Source of the DNA: Puccinia triticina
Taxonomy: Eukaryota > Basidiomycota > Pucciniomycetes > Pucciniales > Pucciniaceae
DNA: 64,000 nt
Direction: 5' to 3'
NCBI RefSeq assembly: GCF_026914185.1
Contig: NC_070574.1
Coordinates: 2,542,501-2,606,500, forward strand
Under the pieces are notes generated by a model. The model was not told where the DNA came from. It ran no database searches and saw only the letters and a list, made by a program, of their open reading frames with translations. Of this stretch, positions 10,700 through 22,862 are shown one piece after another. How positions within the stretch are numbered: the stretch's first letter is position 1; every line of letters starts with the position of its first letter. Both the position numbers and the translations under genes were made by a program.

Positions 10700-11170
10700 A
10701 ATTTTATGCAAACCAGCCAAAATTTATGTGAATTTGAAATAGACATATCTCAGCACCTCATGAGAAATAAGCTGCTAATACATACTTTAAGGACTCATTT
10801 CATGCATGGCTGGGCCAAAAGAATTCCTATATCAGAGATTTGATGATAGGAGGAAGTTTCCAGAGACCAATTTGCAAAGATAAAATACATACACAGGATA
10901 AGATAGGAAATTTTGACTTTTGTTGAGTTTGATTCAGGTGATGGGTCAGGTGGAGAGGGTAATCTTGCATAGAGAGGGAATCCAAAGAGCTGTCTCAAAG
11001 AAGAATGGGAAGTTTTTGTAAGGGATTTGAGGGTTGAATTGGCCATGTGAGCTGTGAAGTCTGGCTAGATGGAGGGATTAAACACAGGACTTTAGAACCT
11101 GATGTGGGATCATACCTGGAGGTGGAAATTGTGCTATAACCTGCAGCGGCGCAGCCGCTGTAGCCTCTAG

Positions 11171-11754
11171 TATATATACATAATACTCTTTAATTGTCCT
11201 TGTGTTGAAAATAAAATTTTTAATAATGTGTTTTCTCAAATCAGTTTTACTGCTTAGTTGTTGTTTCTCTATCATAAATTCATTTCCTCTTTGAAATTAG
11301 ATAAATGCTTTTGTGTAAAAAATGGCTGAAACAGGCCAGGTGACTTTGGAAAATCATCCAAGTAAGATCCTTTGGGTGGAGGTTGCAGCGCTGCAACCCC
11401 TACCTGATCCCAGCAGGTATTACCCCTACCTGATCCCAGCAGGTATTACCCTGTCTGGTCCAGGAGGTTCCAGGAGGTTATGGGGTGCCAGACGCCTTGG
11501 GTAAACTTCCGGGCGCGCTGTAACCCTGGAACATGTACCAGGGCTTCACAGGTATATCATGTCCATTCCTGCTGGGCTCGGGTCACGGGACAACCCTAAA
11601 ACGGCCGGGTACCCCGCGAGTTCTAGCCTAGGTGCACCTCTATGCTAAAAGCGACTTTGGACGATCGTCCAAATTCACTCGGCCTTGATTTGGCCTTGCT
11701 GATGAAGTTCAAACTCCATTTTGATTCAAAAAGAGGTATGACCTCCATTTGGAC
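11171..11754. other. Intergenic, minor duplication only
   Basis: 11392-11448 holds two copies of a 28-base CCTACCTGATCCCAGCAGGT-type unit (itself palindrome-rich: CCTG...CAGG). Otherwise nothing recognisable. Confidence 0.5.
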
Positions 11755-11870
11755 CTCCATCAAATGGAGGTTGTACCCCCATCAGATGGAGGTTGTACCC
11801 CCATCAGATAAAGGTTGTACCCCCATCAAATGGAGGTTGTACACCCATTGGTTGGAAGTACAACCTCTGT
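11755..11870. repeat. 22-bp tandem repeat with CCATCAGATGG palindrome
   Basis: About four copies of a unit CCATCAGATGGAGGTTGTAC plus CC. CCATC-a-GATGG is self-complementary. Variants CATCAAATGG and CATCAGATAA occur at the edges. Confidence 0.8.
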
Positions 11871-12044
11871 TCATTGGATGTTGAACTCACATTCAAGTTT
11901 TTACTACGCGCACACCATAAAGGGTGTAGACAAGTTTGTACACCATCATGTTTGGCGGGCAGGGACACGTACGCCAAGAAACCCGGTCCTCATTCCCGTA
12001 CGCCTGCATACTTGGCGTACAGGACTGGGGACACCAATTCCCCA

Positions 12045-12405
12045 AACTTCAGCTCGCCGAGAGGAATACATACCTCTTGGCGAGATGGACTTTGACCAGC
12101 TCGCCAAGAGGAATACATACCTCTTGGAGAGATGGAATTTGACCAGCTCGCCAAGAGGAATACAGAACGCTTGGCAAGATGGATTTGCACCATCTCGCCA
12201 AGAAGAATAAATTGCTCTTGGCGAGCTGGGCTTTGGCCATCTCGCCGGGATGAATACCCTTGGCGAGCTGGTTTACAAATTCACCTCGCCGGGAGGTATG
12301 TATTCCTCCCAGAGAGCTGGTACAAATTCATCTCACATAGAGATATATATTTCTCTTGGCGAGCTGGAATTTTACCAGCTCGCCGGGGTGTCCTGGCGTA
12401 CTTTT
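12045..12405. repeat. Palindromic array, CTCGCCAAGAGG/CCTCTTGGCGAG
   Basis: Repeated hairpin units in which CTCGCCAAGAGG is followed by about eight bases (AATACATA) and then CCTCTTGGCGAG. About six units with drift towards the right edge, where arms change together (CTCGCCGGGAGG with CCTCCCAGAGAG). No real ORF; the listed frames are by-products of the repeats. Confidence 0.85.
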
Positions 12406-12904
12406 CCCTTCATGCCAAAACGCAATGACATACACACCTGTGTACGGCTTTTTGGCGCGCACGTAGGAAAAATTTGGTGTGCATTTAGCATGACCCAAAA
12501 GAAAAAATAAAAGAGAAAAAGAGAGTTAGAACTCTATTGCAACTTCCCTTCCCAGAGGGGGATTGGAGTTCTGACTCACAAGAAGCTGCAAGACCCACAT
12601 TCAAAATTTCAGATGGGCCAAGGTGGTGTAAGCAACCTCATGGGAGCCAGAATCCTAATTCAAGTGAGTTTTTAATTGAAGTCCATAAATAATTACATAT
12701 CTTATTAGAAACTGCACACCTTTGGGATTCTTCAAGGCAGAAGGTAAAAAAAAGCATATATGATCTTTTTAGGTTCAAAGTTGAGAATATATAAGAAAAA
12801 TATACAACAAAAGTTTCAGAAGGATTTGCTCTGTTTACAACTGTTGTTATATATATATTTCAGCATGGCAATGTGCACTCATTGCCTTCTTTTTTTGGGC
12901 GGTG

Positions 12905-13080
12905 TTTGCGCCCTGCGTGCTTAGTGTTAGCGCAATTGTGTGTATCTGTGCTAACGCTACGCTAAAAGCTAAAATAGCTTTGCGCCCTGCGCAATTGCGC
13001 TAACGCTATGCTAAAAAATAGCGCATTCGCGCTGCGCTACGCTACACTAACAGCTATGGTTAGCGTAGCTGACCCACTTT
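12905..13080. mobile_element. Truncated TAGCG-rich TIR element
   Basis: From GCGCCCTGCGTGCTTAGTGT to GTTAGCGTAGCTGACCCAC this matches the right half of the element at 22291-22756. The left terminus is missing. Confidence 0.7.
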
Positions 13081-14282
13081 TGGGCCATTTCAAACTCATC
13101 TTGGGCCTTTGGGTCCCAGGAAAGCTTGCTTTGGCCCTCTACGCGCCCCTTTGAGCCATTATTTGAATTTATTCGAATATTTGAGCTTAAATTTGCCCAG
13201 GCATTATTCGACTCAAATCAAATTCAAATACAAATACTCAAATCAATTCGATTTGATGTGCTATGGTCTGGTCACTGCACCCGCTTTATGGGTGGCGCGC
13301 TTTAAATTACGTACCCCCGCAAGATCAGGGGTCTCCGAACTTAATACAAGGTCCCAGCCTCCTGCGGGCCGTGCAGCATTTGGCTGGTCGCGAAGCCCCT
13401 CCCGGAGGGAGGGACTTGCATACTAAAACACCTTTCTGGCGTGAGCGTTTTCCAAGGTTTGGCTGGGAGCGCCATTGTTTGCATCACCCCACCTTCAATA
13501 CTCAACGTATCATTTCTAGGTTTCAGTACATCATACATGTGCATGTTCTTGATTTTTCAATATCTTTTTTAATGCAAAATCACAATTACTTCTAGCGATT
13601 TTTTTTTTGAACTTCAATTCTTGTCCCCCATATGACAAGGGCCGAGCGCAGTCACACTACAAGGATAAATATGCTTAAGAGAAATCGAGATGATGAAACT
13701 ACCGGGAAGCTCTAGTTCCTCTTTTGTTAATTATAGCTAGTCATTGACATGACATGATGTTCTTTATTATAATGTGACCGCTTAATTAACTGGAATGATT
13801 TATTTCGAATTTCTTGTTATCCGTTTTCAAAAATGAAGGAATGGAATAACAACAACAACAAAAAAACAGAAAAATCACGAACATGATAAGCAGTCAGAAA
13901 AACAAAACAACAAGAAATGGTGATGAGTAGTACAGAAGCCAGAAGGAAAAGTCTTTAAAATGGCCTCTATATCACGCCACGCTCACGCAAGCTTTGTGTT
14001 CTAGTGCACCTCTCTGGTGAGACTGGGCTGCCGCCCAGACCCGCTCACCACGAGTGGGTGACTTCCCGTGGGATCTGGCACCCTCCCAGATGCCGCTTTA
14101 GACCCGAAAAGTCTAGATTTTTGCAGGGAAATCTAGCTTTTTGGGCTCTAGATTGTTTCTGGGAGACTCCCAGATCTCGACGGGAAGTCATCCAGTGTTG
14201 GCTTAGTTAAGCTCGAGGGGTCCCCGAGAGTGGGCCCAAGGCAAGTCATCAAGCCTTTACATAAGAGCAAGCAGCAACCACC
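13081..14282. other. Intergenic and CUL4 upstream region
   Basis: 13150-13260 is an AT-rich, partly self-complementary tract (ATTCGAATA, AAATCAAATTCAAATA). 13280-13480 has words related to the repeats at 61800 and 62520 (CTCCCGGAGGGAGGGACTTG). 13990-14200 contains inverted words (GACTTCCCGTGGGATCTGG and CCAGATCTCGACGGGAAGTC), a small fold-back just upstream of CUL4. No promoter element can be named. Confidence 0.5.
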
Positions 14283-17200
14283 ATGAAGCGAACTAACCCA
14301 GAATCAAGACCTTCGTTCGGTCAAAATCAGGCAACTAATGACGACCAAGACAACCAGAACAACCAGCAGGACATCCAAGCCTCCATCCAGACCTTCCGAG
14401 CTGCAGCTGCCTCCAAGAGGAACCGGACTCACAACACACCAGCAAGCTCAATCGAAGTAGGCCTACCACCAACAACCACCCTCCCCAACACATTCAATCC
14501 GGTCAAGACCCAGCGACCTACCGCCTTTGTTCTCGGAATTTCCACCGATCATCCGCCCATCTCAACCATGCCTCAAATCAAGTCGATCTTCGAAATAAGT
14601 AAAATCTCGATCAGAAATTTAAGGAAAAGTCAGTCACCCTCATGCATACAATCAATCAATCCTAGAACTAATCATTATCCTCGATCTGAAAATCATCCGT
14701 AACAGCACAAGACCCCTGCGATACCCCACTGGATGGCATTCATCAGAATGCGCTCTCCAACCTGCGCAATGCCCTTGACGACATCCTCCATGTTCCGCCC
14801 AAAGCTACGGCGACGAGTCTTACCACTCTATCAGGGGCCTGTCAAGGTTAGCCCATGAGTTAGTACCAAGAATGCCCTCAAACACTCACCGGTCATCCCA
14901 CAACAGCGCTCGTGCTTGCTGGACCGAGGTGCTGTGAAAGTCTTTACGAGCAAGTCAAACATCAACTAGAGAACAAGACTCTCGAGATCAGAAACCATCT
15001 GTTGGACGGCGTGCCCACCGACCCAGTCGTCGACTCCTTGCTCTCCTCCAACTCTGTCGATATCATGGCGGCTATCGCACTCTTCGATCAGCCCCGTTGT
15101 CACTCTTGGTTGGAAAAAGCTCACGCCGTGTGGCTCGATTGGTACAACCAATTACGTCTCATCCGAAGTATGCTCGTTCATCTCGATCGCTTCATTCTCG
15201 CTCGATCTCAAGACATGCTCCCCATCTGGTCAGTTTTCATGCACAAAAAATGATAATAAACCTTGCATTCTTTCCAACTTACCAAAACAAACTGATCTTG
15301 CGGTTTTGACTCAAGTGTTTACTATCATTTTCTTTGTTTCGTTGTTTCGATTTTTTTGATAGGGAACTTGGTTTGGATTTGTTCCGCAAGAACGTGATTG
15401 GACGACCATGGAATCCAATTTCCCTTTCGCTATCAGTTGTCATTTGTCAGCAGATCACTCTTGAACGAACAGGCCAGACGATTCCGCTTGTGCTTCTTCA
15501 GTCGTTGACTCAGCTGGTGTTTACGGCCTTCGGGGCTACGGGATTTTCCAGTCTGATCGGCTCGTCTCTGGAACAAACAACCGAGTTCTTCTACTGTCAG
15601 GAAGGCAAGCGACTGACCCATGACGTCGAATCGAACGTCTTGAGCGTTGGCGGACCGATGGGATACTTGAACCACATCAAGAACCGACTTGAGTCGGAGG
15701 TCGAGCTATTCAACAGGGTCTTTACCACTCCCGACCGAACCCTGAATAGCCAACTCCTCAAGAGCGTCCTTCAGCTGGTCGAGTCAAATTTGATCCTTGT
15801 TCATCTCGACACCTTACTCGCCCATGGGCTTGTCAGGCTCCTGGAAAGCTTCCCTGACCCGGCCGCGGCTACTTCGCTGGGAACGTTCTACAAGCTGTTG
15901 ACCAGACTCGGCGAGCGACCATTGCAACAACTCCGGACAAGTTTTTCGCAGTGGATCAAGCTGACGGGGGCAACACTGGTTGAAAAAGCCAGCGGGGGCG
16001 AGGAGGCGGAGGCGAAACGAGACGCGGGGATGGTCGAACGACTGATCGAGTTTAAGACCAAGCTGGACCGGATCGTTGTCGACTGCTTCGCGGAAGATCG
16101 AGAGATGTTCTATGCGATCAAGGAGGCATTCGAGAAGTTCATCAACGAACGTCGCAATAAACCCGCCGAACTTCTGGCCAAGTTTCTCGACCAGAAGATG
16201 CGAACAGCTAGTCGGTCGATGAATGAGGCGGAAATCGATACCTGTCTCAATCATGTCCTCGTCCTCTTTCGTTACTCTCAGGCTAAGGATATTTTCGAAG
16301 AGTTCTATAAACGCGACCTCGCTAAGCGGCTTTTATTGTCCAAGTCTAGCTCAATTGATCTGGAACGGAACATGGTGATGAAGCTGAAAAAAGGTATGTG
16401 GTAACCAAAGCTTGATAGTATTTTGATTGATTTCCTGGCAACTGATTGTTTTTGGTTTGGACACAAGAATGTGGGCCAGGTTTTACGGCGAAGTTAGAAG
16501 TAATGTTCCGGGATTTAGAGACGTCGAGTGATTTGAACGGCTTGTATGAGAAGGTGGAGGCGGAAGCCATGCGGCAAGAAGGCGGCGATGACGACGGAGT
16601 AGAGCTGACGGTGACAGTATTGACGTCAGGGAGCTGGCCGATGAGCCAGTCAAACGAGCCGAAATTCCTACTGCCCACCCGTTTACATTCCCACCTGACC
16701 CGGTTCGAGAGGTTTTATGCGTCTAAACATCTCGGTAGACGCTTGTCTTGGGCCCACTCATTGGGCCAGGTTGTCCTTGCTGCCAATTTTCCCAGCACAC
16801 CCCAACCTCTCGCCAAACCCACTCGTAAGGAACTCACCGTCTCGACTATCCAGGCTTTGGTCCTCATGCTTTTCAACGACGACCCCGATGACGAATCTAT
16901 TGATTTTCAATCTGTTGTTCAAAGAACTGGAATCGGTCAGTCCTGGTCCCATTTTCTTTGTGCCTTCATTATTCATCGCTATCTCTAACATTTTTCTTAT
17001 CTTCCAAATATTGTTTGCATCCGCAAGCAGATGAGAAGACGGCAGCTAGGACTTTGCAGTCTTTGGCGTGCGGAAAAGTTCGGGTGTTGGTGAAGACTCC
17101 CAAGTCCAAAGAGGTCTCGAATACCGACCGATTCGTGTTTAATGCAAACTTTAAGGACGAGCATTTCAAGATCAAGATCAACCAGATCCAATCCAAAGAG

Positions 17201-17648
17201 ACTGTCCGTCCCCCCTACCTCCTCTACCTATCATCATCCGCTTGTCATTAACGATTTTTCCTCTTGCTCTTTTTCCTCAACCAAAAAACCAATGGCTTAG
17301 GTCGAAGAAAGAAGTTCGACACGGGAAAAAGTAGTCACTGACCGCTCGACATTGATCCAATTATCGATTGTCAGGATCATGAAAGCTCGCAAAAAGTCTA
17401 AGTTTAATCCGTTGGTCTTTGAAGTAGTCGAGCACTTGAAGAGCAGGTTTCAGGTCGACGTCAAGGATGTCAAATTGGCTATCGAAAACCTTATTTCCAG
17501 AGAGTTCAGTCCCCCTTATTTTTTTTTTTCTTCCATATGTCCTTCTGAACCCGTTTCCTCTGTTTTTATTTTTTGGCTGACTTGCCGTCTCTTTTTTTCT
17601 AGTTATTTGGAGAGAGTCAGTGTCGATGAATTCCAATATTTAGCCTAA
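14283..17648 (+). CDS. CUL4: Cullin-4, scaffold of CRL4 ubiquitin ligases
   Basis: Cullins hold substrate adaptors at the N-terminal stalk and the RING protein at the C-terminal domain. Exons by GT-AG and phase: 14283-14598, 14706-14846, 14907-15228, 15363-16393, 16468-16935, 17031-17203 (or from 17028), 17301-17503, 17603-17648; total 2700 nt, 899 residues, no internal stops. The start ATG has a CCACC context. Exon 1 (about 105 residues) is a Gln/Asn-rich leader. The stalk begins near [19 protein letters not shown]. The cullin-homology domain includes [38 protein letters not shown] and [10 protein letters not shown]. The winged-helix neddylation site is [12 protein letters not shown] and the C-terminus [19 protein letters not shown] and [15 protein letters not shown] fit CUL4 better than CUL3 or CUL1. 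Longer than most CUL4A-type proteins because of the leader. Appears functional. Confidence 0.93.
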
Positions 17649-18187
17649 ACTTTTCGTCACTGCTTTGCCCCCCAAAAAATAAACGGACGATGCCAGAAGG
17701 AGGAGCGTAGTCCCAAGGCCCATGGAGTTTTTCCGTTTGAGGGATGTCCTCATGCTGCGTACACCCAGCGTCTATTTATATCCCACTTGTTGTCTGCTAA
17801 TACCCTTGCTACTATTATCATTATCATCTAATCACTTTAATTGTTGTCTTGTTCTCTGATCTGTCGCGAACACAACTGGCTCGTCACATAAAATGTACAT
17901 CTAAATATTCCTCTTTTTTCAGCTGCTTGTTGTATACCTATCATAAGTTATTACAAAGAGATGATGAAATTGATGTAATGGTGGTCCATGATATTCAAAA
18001 TTGCAACACATCATCATGTGAACCACTTGGAGGTTTGGAGAAGTTCACTCATCCCTCTCTTTCCTCCTTAATCCTGTGAAGTGTGATGGATGTCAAATAA
18101 ATATGACTGTGCTGCCACATTACCTCTTTAATGTGCTTCTGTCATTGTAACAGACTCAGCACACCAGGTTTGCCTTCCTCTTCCAGG
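17649..18187. other. CUL4 3' flank and intergenic
   Basis: AATAAA at about 17679 is a candidate polyadenylation signal 30 bases after the stop. The rest is AT-rich with no recognisable feature. Confidence 0.5.
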
Positions 18188-18619
18188 CTAAACACAAACA
18201 AATAAGGAAGATGGATAAACAGTCCGTACAGAGAATATAAAGATAGCCCCAAAGAAATAAGGCTTACCAAGATTGAAAATTGTCAACGGTATCGGCGCTC
18301 TTAGCGCTTTAATGTTTTCATCAAAGTACGGGGTGAAGCCCACATCTTGATGAGAGGATACCGCACCAATCACATGTATCAAGCCATGCTCTTGCTCGGT
18401 GTCCACTGAATTGGAGATCATTCTCTTGTCTACAGTCACTAACACCGGCGTCGCTGAGACAGTCCTCAAGGGTCGTGGCCTGGTTGGTTGGTCATCCATC
18501 CCCGTCCAACTATTCATTAAATGCTTGCTAAGGATGGTGTCCCCCACTGCTTGGCTTTCTTGGATCTTCTTCCAGATATGCTTATGCTCCACCTTGAGAT
18601 TGATGTTGTTCCCTGACAC
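18188..18619 (-). pseudogene. Unidentified ORF fragment
   Basis: I do not recognise it. The minus frame reads VSGNNINLKVEHKHIWKKIQ, VLVTVDKRMISNSVDTEQEH, GLIHVIGAVSSHQDVGFTPY and APIPLTIFNLG. It has a good donor (G|GTAAGC) near 18262 after IFNLG and a possible acceptor (TTCTTACAG) near 18645, so it looks like an internal exon of about 380 nt of a spliced gene. No ATG start and no flanking exons were found. It may be a remnant of a transposon-associated gene. Confidence 0.35.
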
Positions 18620-18959
18620 TTGTGGCAGTTATAATACCTGACTGTAAGAACTGAATATACGTATTGAGGAATAGGTAAAATTACATAAGAATGTCAAAGC
18701 TTTGTTGTGGTATGCTTTATGGTTACCCATCTAGCCCATTTCAAAATTTCCTTCTTTCTCATATGTACACTCACGTATCAACCATTATGGCGGCACCACT
18801 GGATTCTACGGCCAAGACTACGCAGGACACCATGGACAACACACCTTACACCCCTCTGGATTAGAAGATACAACCCCGTCAAGACACCATCAGTCAGTTA
18901 CATACACACAAACACCATACTCAGGTCATGTAATCCATTACATGAACCACCCTTACCCA

Positions 18960-19144
18960 GGACCATGTAATCCGTTACATGGGCCACTCTGACACTTGTC
19001 TACCCTTTGCTTTACCTCATCAGCTGCACTCATTACATTGTGCTATGCACATGTCATGCAGTGTCATGCAGTGTCATGCACACTAGATGCAGGCTCATGC
19101 AGACTAGATGTAGGCTTATGCAGGCTAGATACAGGCTTATGCAG
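18960..19144. repeat. ATGCAG-rich array, left part
   Basis: Loose repeats of CATGCA, CTTATGCAGG and CTAGATGCAGG. The array resumes at 21101-21200 on the other side of the hAT element (TATGCAGTCTTATGCACACT), showing the hAT inserted into it. Confidence 0.7.
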
Positions 19145-19379
19145 CAACACTGGACCGGTACGATGCCAGTAACGGTATCGTACCGGTAACGTATTGATTT
19201 TTTCATTGTTACCGCTGGCGTTACCAGTAACGGCAGTGCGTTGCCGCTAGTCACATTTTCTCAGCTTTTTATTTTGCGCGCGTTACATTTTTCTTCATTA
19301 CAGCAGAGGAGAGTTTATATTACGTTACGATAAAGGGCTCAAGGCCCGTTACTTGTTACTGGTAACAAAGATTGTGTAT

Positions 19380-20170
19380 TTACAACGAAGCAGGTGCCAG
19401 AGCTGCTAAAGCGTCCCCCGCTTCTTTGAAATCATCTGTAAGAGGAACCTGCTCCCGTAACCACATCAAGCTGCTGACACAGTGAGACATGGTCGATGGG
19501 AGCAAGCCACCCCTTCTGCTGCTGCGGACATCAGAAGCTGCCGAGAAAAGCCTCTCGACTACGCAAGAGCTCGCGCAGGAACTGAGGTATGCGTGGGCCA
19601 TTTGAGAGAGTGTCGGATACGCCGCGCAGTTTTCTTTCCACCACTTTAAGGGGGTGGATATGTCTTGAATGTGCTTGAGGGTGAAGGAAAGGTTTGCCTT
19701 GAGATAGGTATTGACTTGGTCTTCGTGCGGAGTGGTTTGCTGTTGCTGAGTCATATGGGATGCAAGCCAAGCCATCGAGCCATGAGGGAGTCTGGTTCAG
19801 CCGTTGGCTCCGGTAATTTTTCTATGACAGCTAGCTCGGACTCCGGAATATCCATCGTTGCGAGGGCTGGCTTGAAGTCGCGGTATCGGCAATTGAAGAC
19901 TTCAAGACACCGCTTGACCTGAGAGCTTTCAGAGCCAAAGAAGAGCTCGGAGACATGCATCCGGTAGCACGGATGAAGGATTGTGGCAAGCACAAGGGTC
20001 TCGCAGCTCATTGCTTTGGCCAGATACTTTTTGACACACTTCAGCATTGCGTGAAACATGGGATATAACATCTCGGTATCGCTTGTGCGGTCTAGTTTTG
20101 CCGAGAGCTGTTCCTTCAGCTCAAGATACTTTGGGATCACATGGGCTCTGGTGGCCTGGTTCCCTTCCAT
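19380..20170 (-). pseudogene. hAT transposase C-terminal part, frameshifted
   Basis: The upstream frame (20170-19751) has VLATILHPCYRMHV and FNCRYRDFKPALATMD. The second frame (from about 19775 to 19380) holds the hAT dimerisation domain: PLKWWKENCAAYPTLSQMAH, AYLSSCASSCVVERLFSAAS, then SSRRGGLLPS. The two frames differ, with a one-base-type shift near 19755-19775. No complete RNase-H-like catalytic core is present. The dimerisation motif (A-S-S-x-x-x-E-R-x-F-S) identifies the family firmly. Confidence 0.88.
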
Positions 20171-20291
20171 ATGGGAGGTGAGGGTAAAAAAACCTGTTTA
20201 TGTTTGTATTGAAATTGTCAGTCAGATACATAGCATTACAAGGAGTTATGTAGGAAACAGAATCTTACCTTGAGTTCCCTGTTCAAGTTAT

Positions 20292-20588
20292 CTATCTCTC
20301 TCCAATATCAGCTCTTGGATCAAAAGGTCCCAACCCCCCTCTTTGAATGTTTACACCCACCTGAACCTGTGAAGCCTTTTTTGACTTTTTCTTCTTCTTT
20401 TTGATAACAACCGCGGGGCTTTCTTCAGTCAAGGACAACTCCGCTTCAACGATGCGTTTTTTCTTTGGCTTAGCTCGGGACGGGGTCATCAAGCGGCCAG
20501 ATTCAGAAGAAGGCGCAGTCGGCGCCTTATCTTGTTTGGTCAATCTGACCCGGGAGTCCAACGGGGTCGAGACCATGCCTAGTTCCAC
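20292..20588 (-). pseudogene. hAT-associated N-terminal remnant
   Basis: A 98-residue minus frame with Lys-rich blocks (IKKKKKKSKKASQ, RAKPKKKRIVEAE) resembling a nuclear-localisation region. It lies upstream of the transposase fragments in the same element and is probably the 5' part of the same gene. No BED zinc finger is visible. Confidence 0.45.
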
Positions 20589-21424
20589 GGCCCCAACGAA
20601 GCTCTTGTTGAGCGGCGGAGTTGAGACTGGTCCGTCGCGTATCCACTTGCATCAACAGGTTCTGCAGCGCCCTTTGGCATTGCCGATTGAGTTTTTGGTG
20701 GCATTTTGATTTTTTGAGAGGTCTGGAGGGTGGTGCAGTGCTGGAGCAACAAAAAGACTGGATGGAAGCAAATACAAATTGAAATGGAATTCTATTAAAA
20801 ACTAATCAGGGGTACATAAATGAAACACAGGGATGAAACAGGATACAGGGCATTCTGGCGCATGCAAGGCAAATTCAGGCATAAACAGGGCATTATGGCG
20901 CGTTACTGGGCGTTATGGCACGTTACCACGCATTGCGTTACCCGAAGTTAATAAGACAACATCAATTAGCCTTGGTACGGTGTAAGCCAACCACAGCTAG
21001 ACCCGTTACTAACAAAGGTAACGGCGCAAGTAGGTAAAACCTATCAATTCAATATGAAATCGGCTTCAATATTGTATCAAATCGTATTGATCCAGTGTTG
21101 TATGCAGTCTTATGCACACTAATGCAGTCTTATGCAGGTGCATGCAGACTAGTGTAATAGGGGCTGCAGTTAATGCAGGTATCAAGCTAGCAAAAACCCC
21201 TCATGCAGCTTGCACATGACATCAGTTGACAGCTCAGCTAGCTAAATTCCCTCATCATTACATCATGTGACCTGGGCGCTGCCATGTCCAATTTAGTTTG
21301 TGTTGGACATGTTGAGCTGATCAGTGAGATGATCAGTATTGATGGCAATATAGCAACGGTCCAAGTCTAATAGGAAACAAGTGGAATGACCATTGGTGAT
21401 CCTGTCCTTTGTACTGGGAAGCCC

Positions 21425-22075
21425 CTGAGTGTTGGGCTCTGTCCTGGTGAGTTTTGAGCTTGGTCCTGGTGAGTGTCAAGCTTGGTTTTGGACTTTGAAC
21501 TCAAACTGACTACACACAAGAATGAGCAATGATGTCCTGCTGGAGAGAAGGGGGGGAAGTGAGGAGGAAAGCTCACCGGATACGGCTCTGGAGGGGCATG
21601 AGTAAAAAGAAGGAAGAAACAATGATTTGATTTCAGTGTACTAGGCTATGTATATATAGACTAAGTACATGACATCAACTTGTGGTTGAGAGCTATAGTG
21701 AATATGAAAATAATGAATAGAACACAATAGAACCTTGGGGAAGACAGCACAACATGTTTACTATCTGTCACAGTCAGAACCAGCGCACACACAACACAGA
21801 GAAGTATAGAGGAAAGCTATCAGTCAAGTTTGAGCAGGGATCAAATTCAACATGATCAGGAAGAAAAGAAGCATGACCTAATATAAAAGCTATAAGGATG
21901 AGTGAGGACAGTAGGACAGGGACATCAGGGACATGAGGTAGAAGGAAGAAGAAAGAAATCCAACACTTGGTCCTGGTGAGTGTTGAGCTTGGTCCTGGTG
22001 AGTGTTGAGCTTAGTCCTGGTGAGTGTTGAGCTTAGTCCTGGTGAGTTTTGAGCTTGGTCCTGGTGAGTATTGGC
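21425..22075. repeat. 22-bp minisatellite, two clusters
   Basis: Units of GTCCTGGTGAGTGTTGAGCT plus TG occur about three times near 21431-21490 and five times in tandem at 21964-22072. The intervening 21490-21960 is unremarkable. A poly-C run at 22137-22150 follows. Confidence 0.8.
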
Positions 22076-22290
22076 AAGTCTCCAACCTTCCAAGTTGGTT
22101 GGCTGCCTAGCGGACAAAAGGGGAGTGGGCATGGACCCCCCCCCCCCCCCTGCTAGCCCATGCACCCACCCGGCCAAACATAGCCCCCCACACTCAAACG
22201 CTAGGGGGTCTGGGTAACCGCTCTGCAGACCGTCTGTTAAGTGCTTGCTTATAAAAGGAGGGGCTTCACTACCCTACCCCAGCACCCCAC

Positions 22291-22756
22291 CAACAGTGGG
22301 TCGCTACGCTAAACTACGCTATTTTAGCCCTAAAGTTTAGTGTAGCGGCAAAAAGCGCCAACCTTTTTTGAATAGCGTTAGCGCCGCTACGCTTCGCTAA
22401 TTTTTAGTGGCGCTAACAGCATACCAGTTTTTGTTTAGCGTTAGCGCTCCGCTCCAGCCGCTACGCTACGCTACGTTGCGCTAAGGCGCTTTTAGCGGAA
22501 AAAAGGCACTTTTTAGCCGCAAAAAAAGCTTTAGCGCAGCATAGCGCGCGCTCTTTTGCGCCCTGCGTGCTTAGCGTTAGCGCAATTGCGCGCATCTGCG
22601 CTAACGCTACGCTAAAAGCTAAAATAGCTTTGCACCCTTTGCGCGTAACGTTAGCGCAGATGCGCGCAATTGCGCTAACGCTACGCTAAAAAATAGCGCA
22701 TTTGCGCTGCGCTACGCTACGCTAACAGCTATGTTAGCGTAGCTGACCCACTGTTG
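22291..22756. mobile_element. TAGCG-rich TIR element
   Basis: Ends CAACAGTGGGTCGCTACGCT and ..AGCTGACCCACTGTTG are inverted copies. The interior is almost wholly CGCTACGCTAA/TTAGCGTAGCG words. Copies at 36480-36956 (full) and 12905-13080 (partial). No ORF of significance; no clear target duplication. Confidence 0.75.
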
Positions 22757-22862
22757 ACCCCACCAGAGGTACATCTCTTAATTTGATTTCTTTTGTTGTG
22801 ATACATTTGTCAACCCCCCCCCCCCCCCCCATCCCAGAGCATCATACCCTCCATTGCCTAAT

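Larger units (their letters stand above)
8590..11170 (+). mobile_element. Non-autonomous Helitron, copy 2
   Basis: The 5' end TCCAAGTTTATTAAAG follows an A (8589); the 3' end has hairpin GCGGC-GCA-GCCGC, eight bases, CTAG (11167-11170), then T. The first 450 bases match copies 1 and 3. The last 470 bases (from about 10700) match copy 3 (TTTATGTGAA, CATATCTCAGCA, TCATGCATGGCTGG) but not copy 1. The cargo in between (about 9040-10700) contains pieces of spliced protein-coding sequence on the plus strand. No replication initiator or helicase is present. Confidence 0.88.
19145..21100 (-). mobile_element. hAT transposon, internally deleted
   Basis: Terminal inverted repeats CAACACTGGA.. and ..TCCAGTGTTG, flanked by TATGCAG on both sides (19138-19144 and 21101-21107). 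hAT elements make 8-bp duplications; seven bases match here, though the surrounding array is rich in the same word. The minus strand carries transposase fragments (19380-20170, 20292-20588). Subterminal regions are rich in CGTTAC/GTAACG words. Apparent loss of most of the catalytic region between 20170 and 20292 makes it non-autonomous. Confidence 0.8.

Noticed and set aside
14283..17648. CUL3 or CUL1 rather than CUL4
   Set aside because: The LKSRF stretch near the C-terminus recalls CUL3, but [27 protein letters not shown] and the [10 protein letters not shown] context fit CUL4 better.
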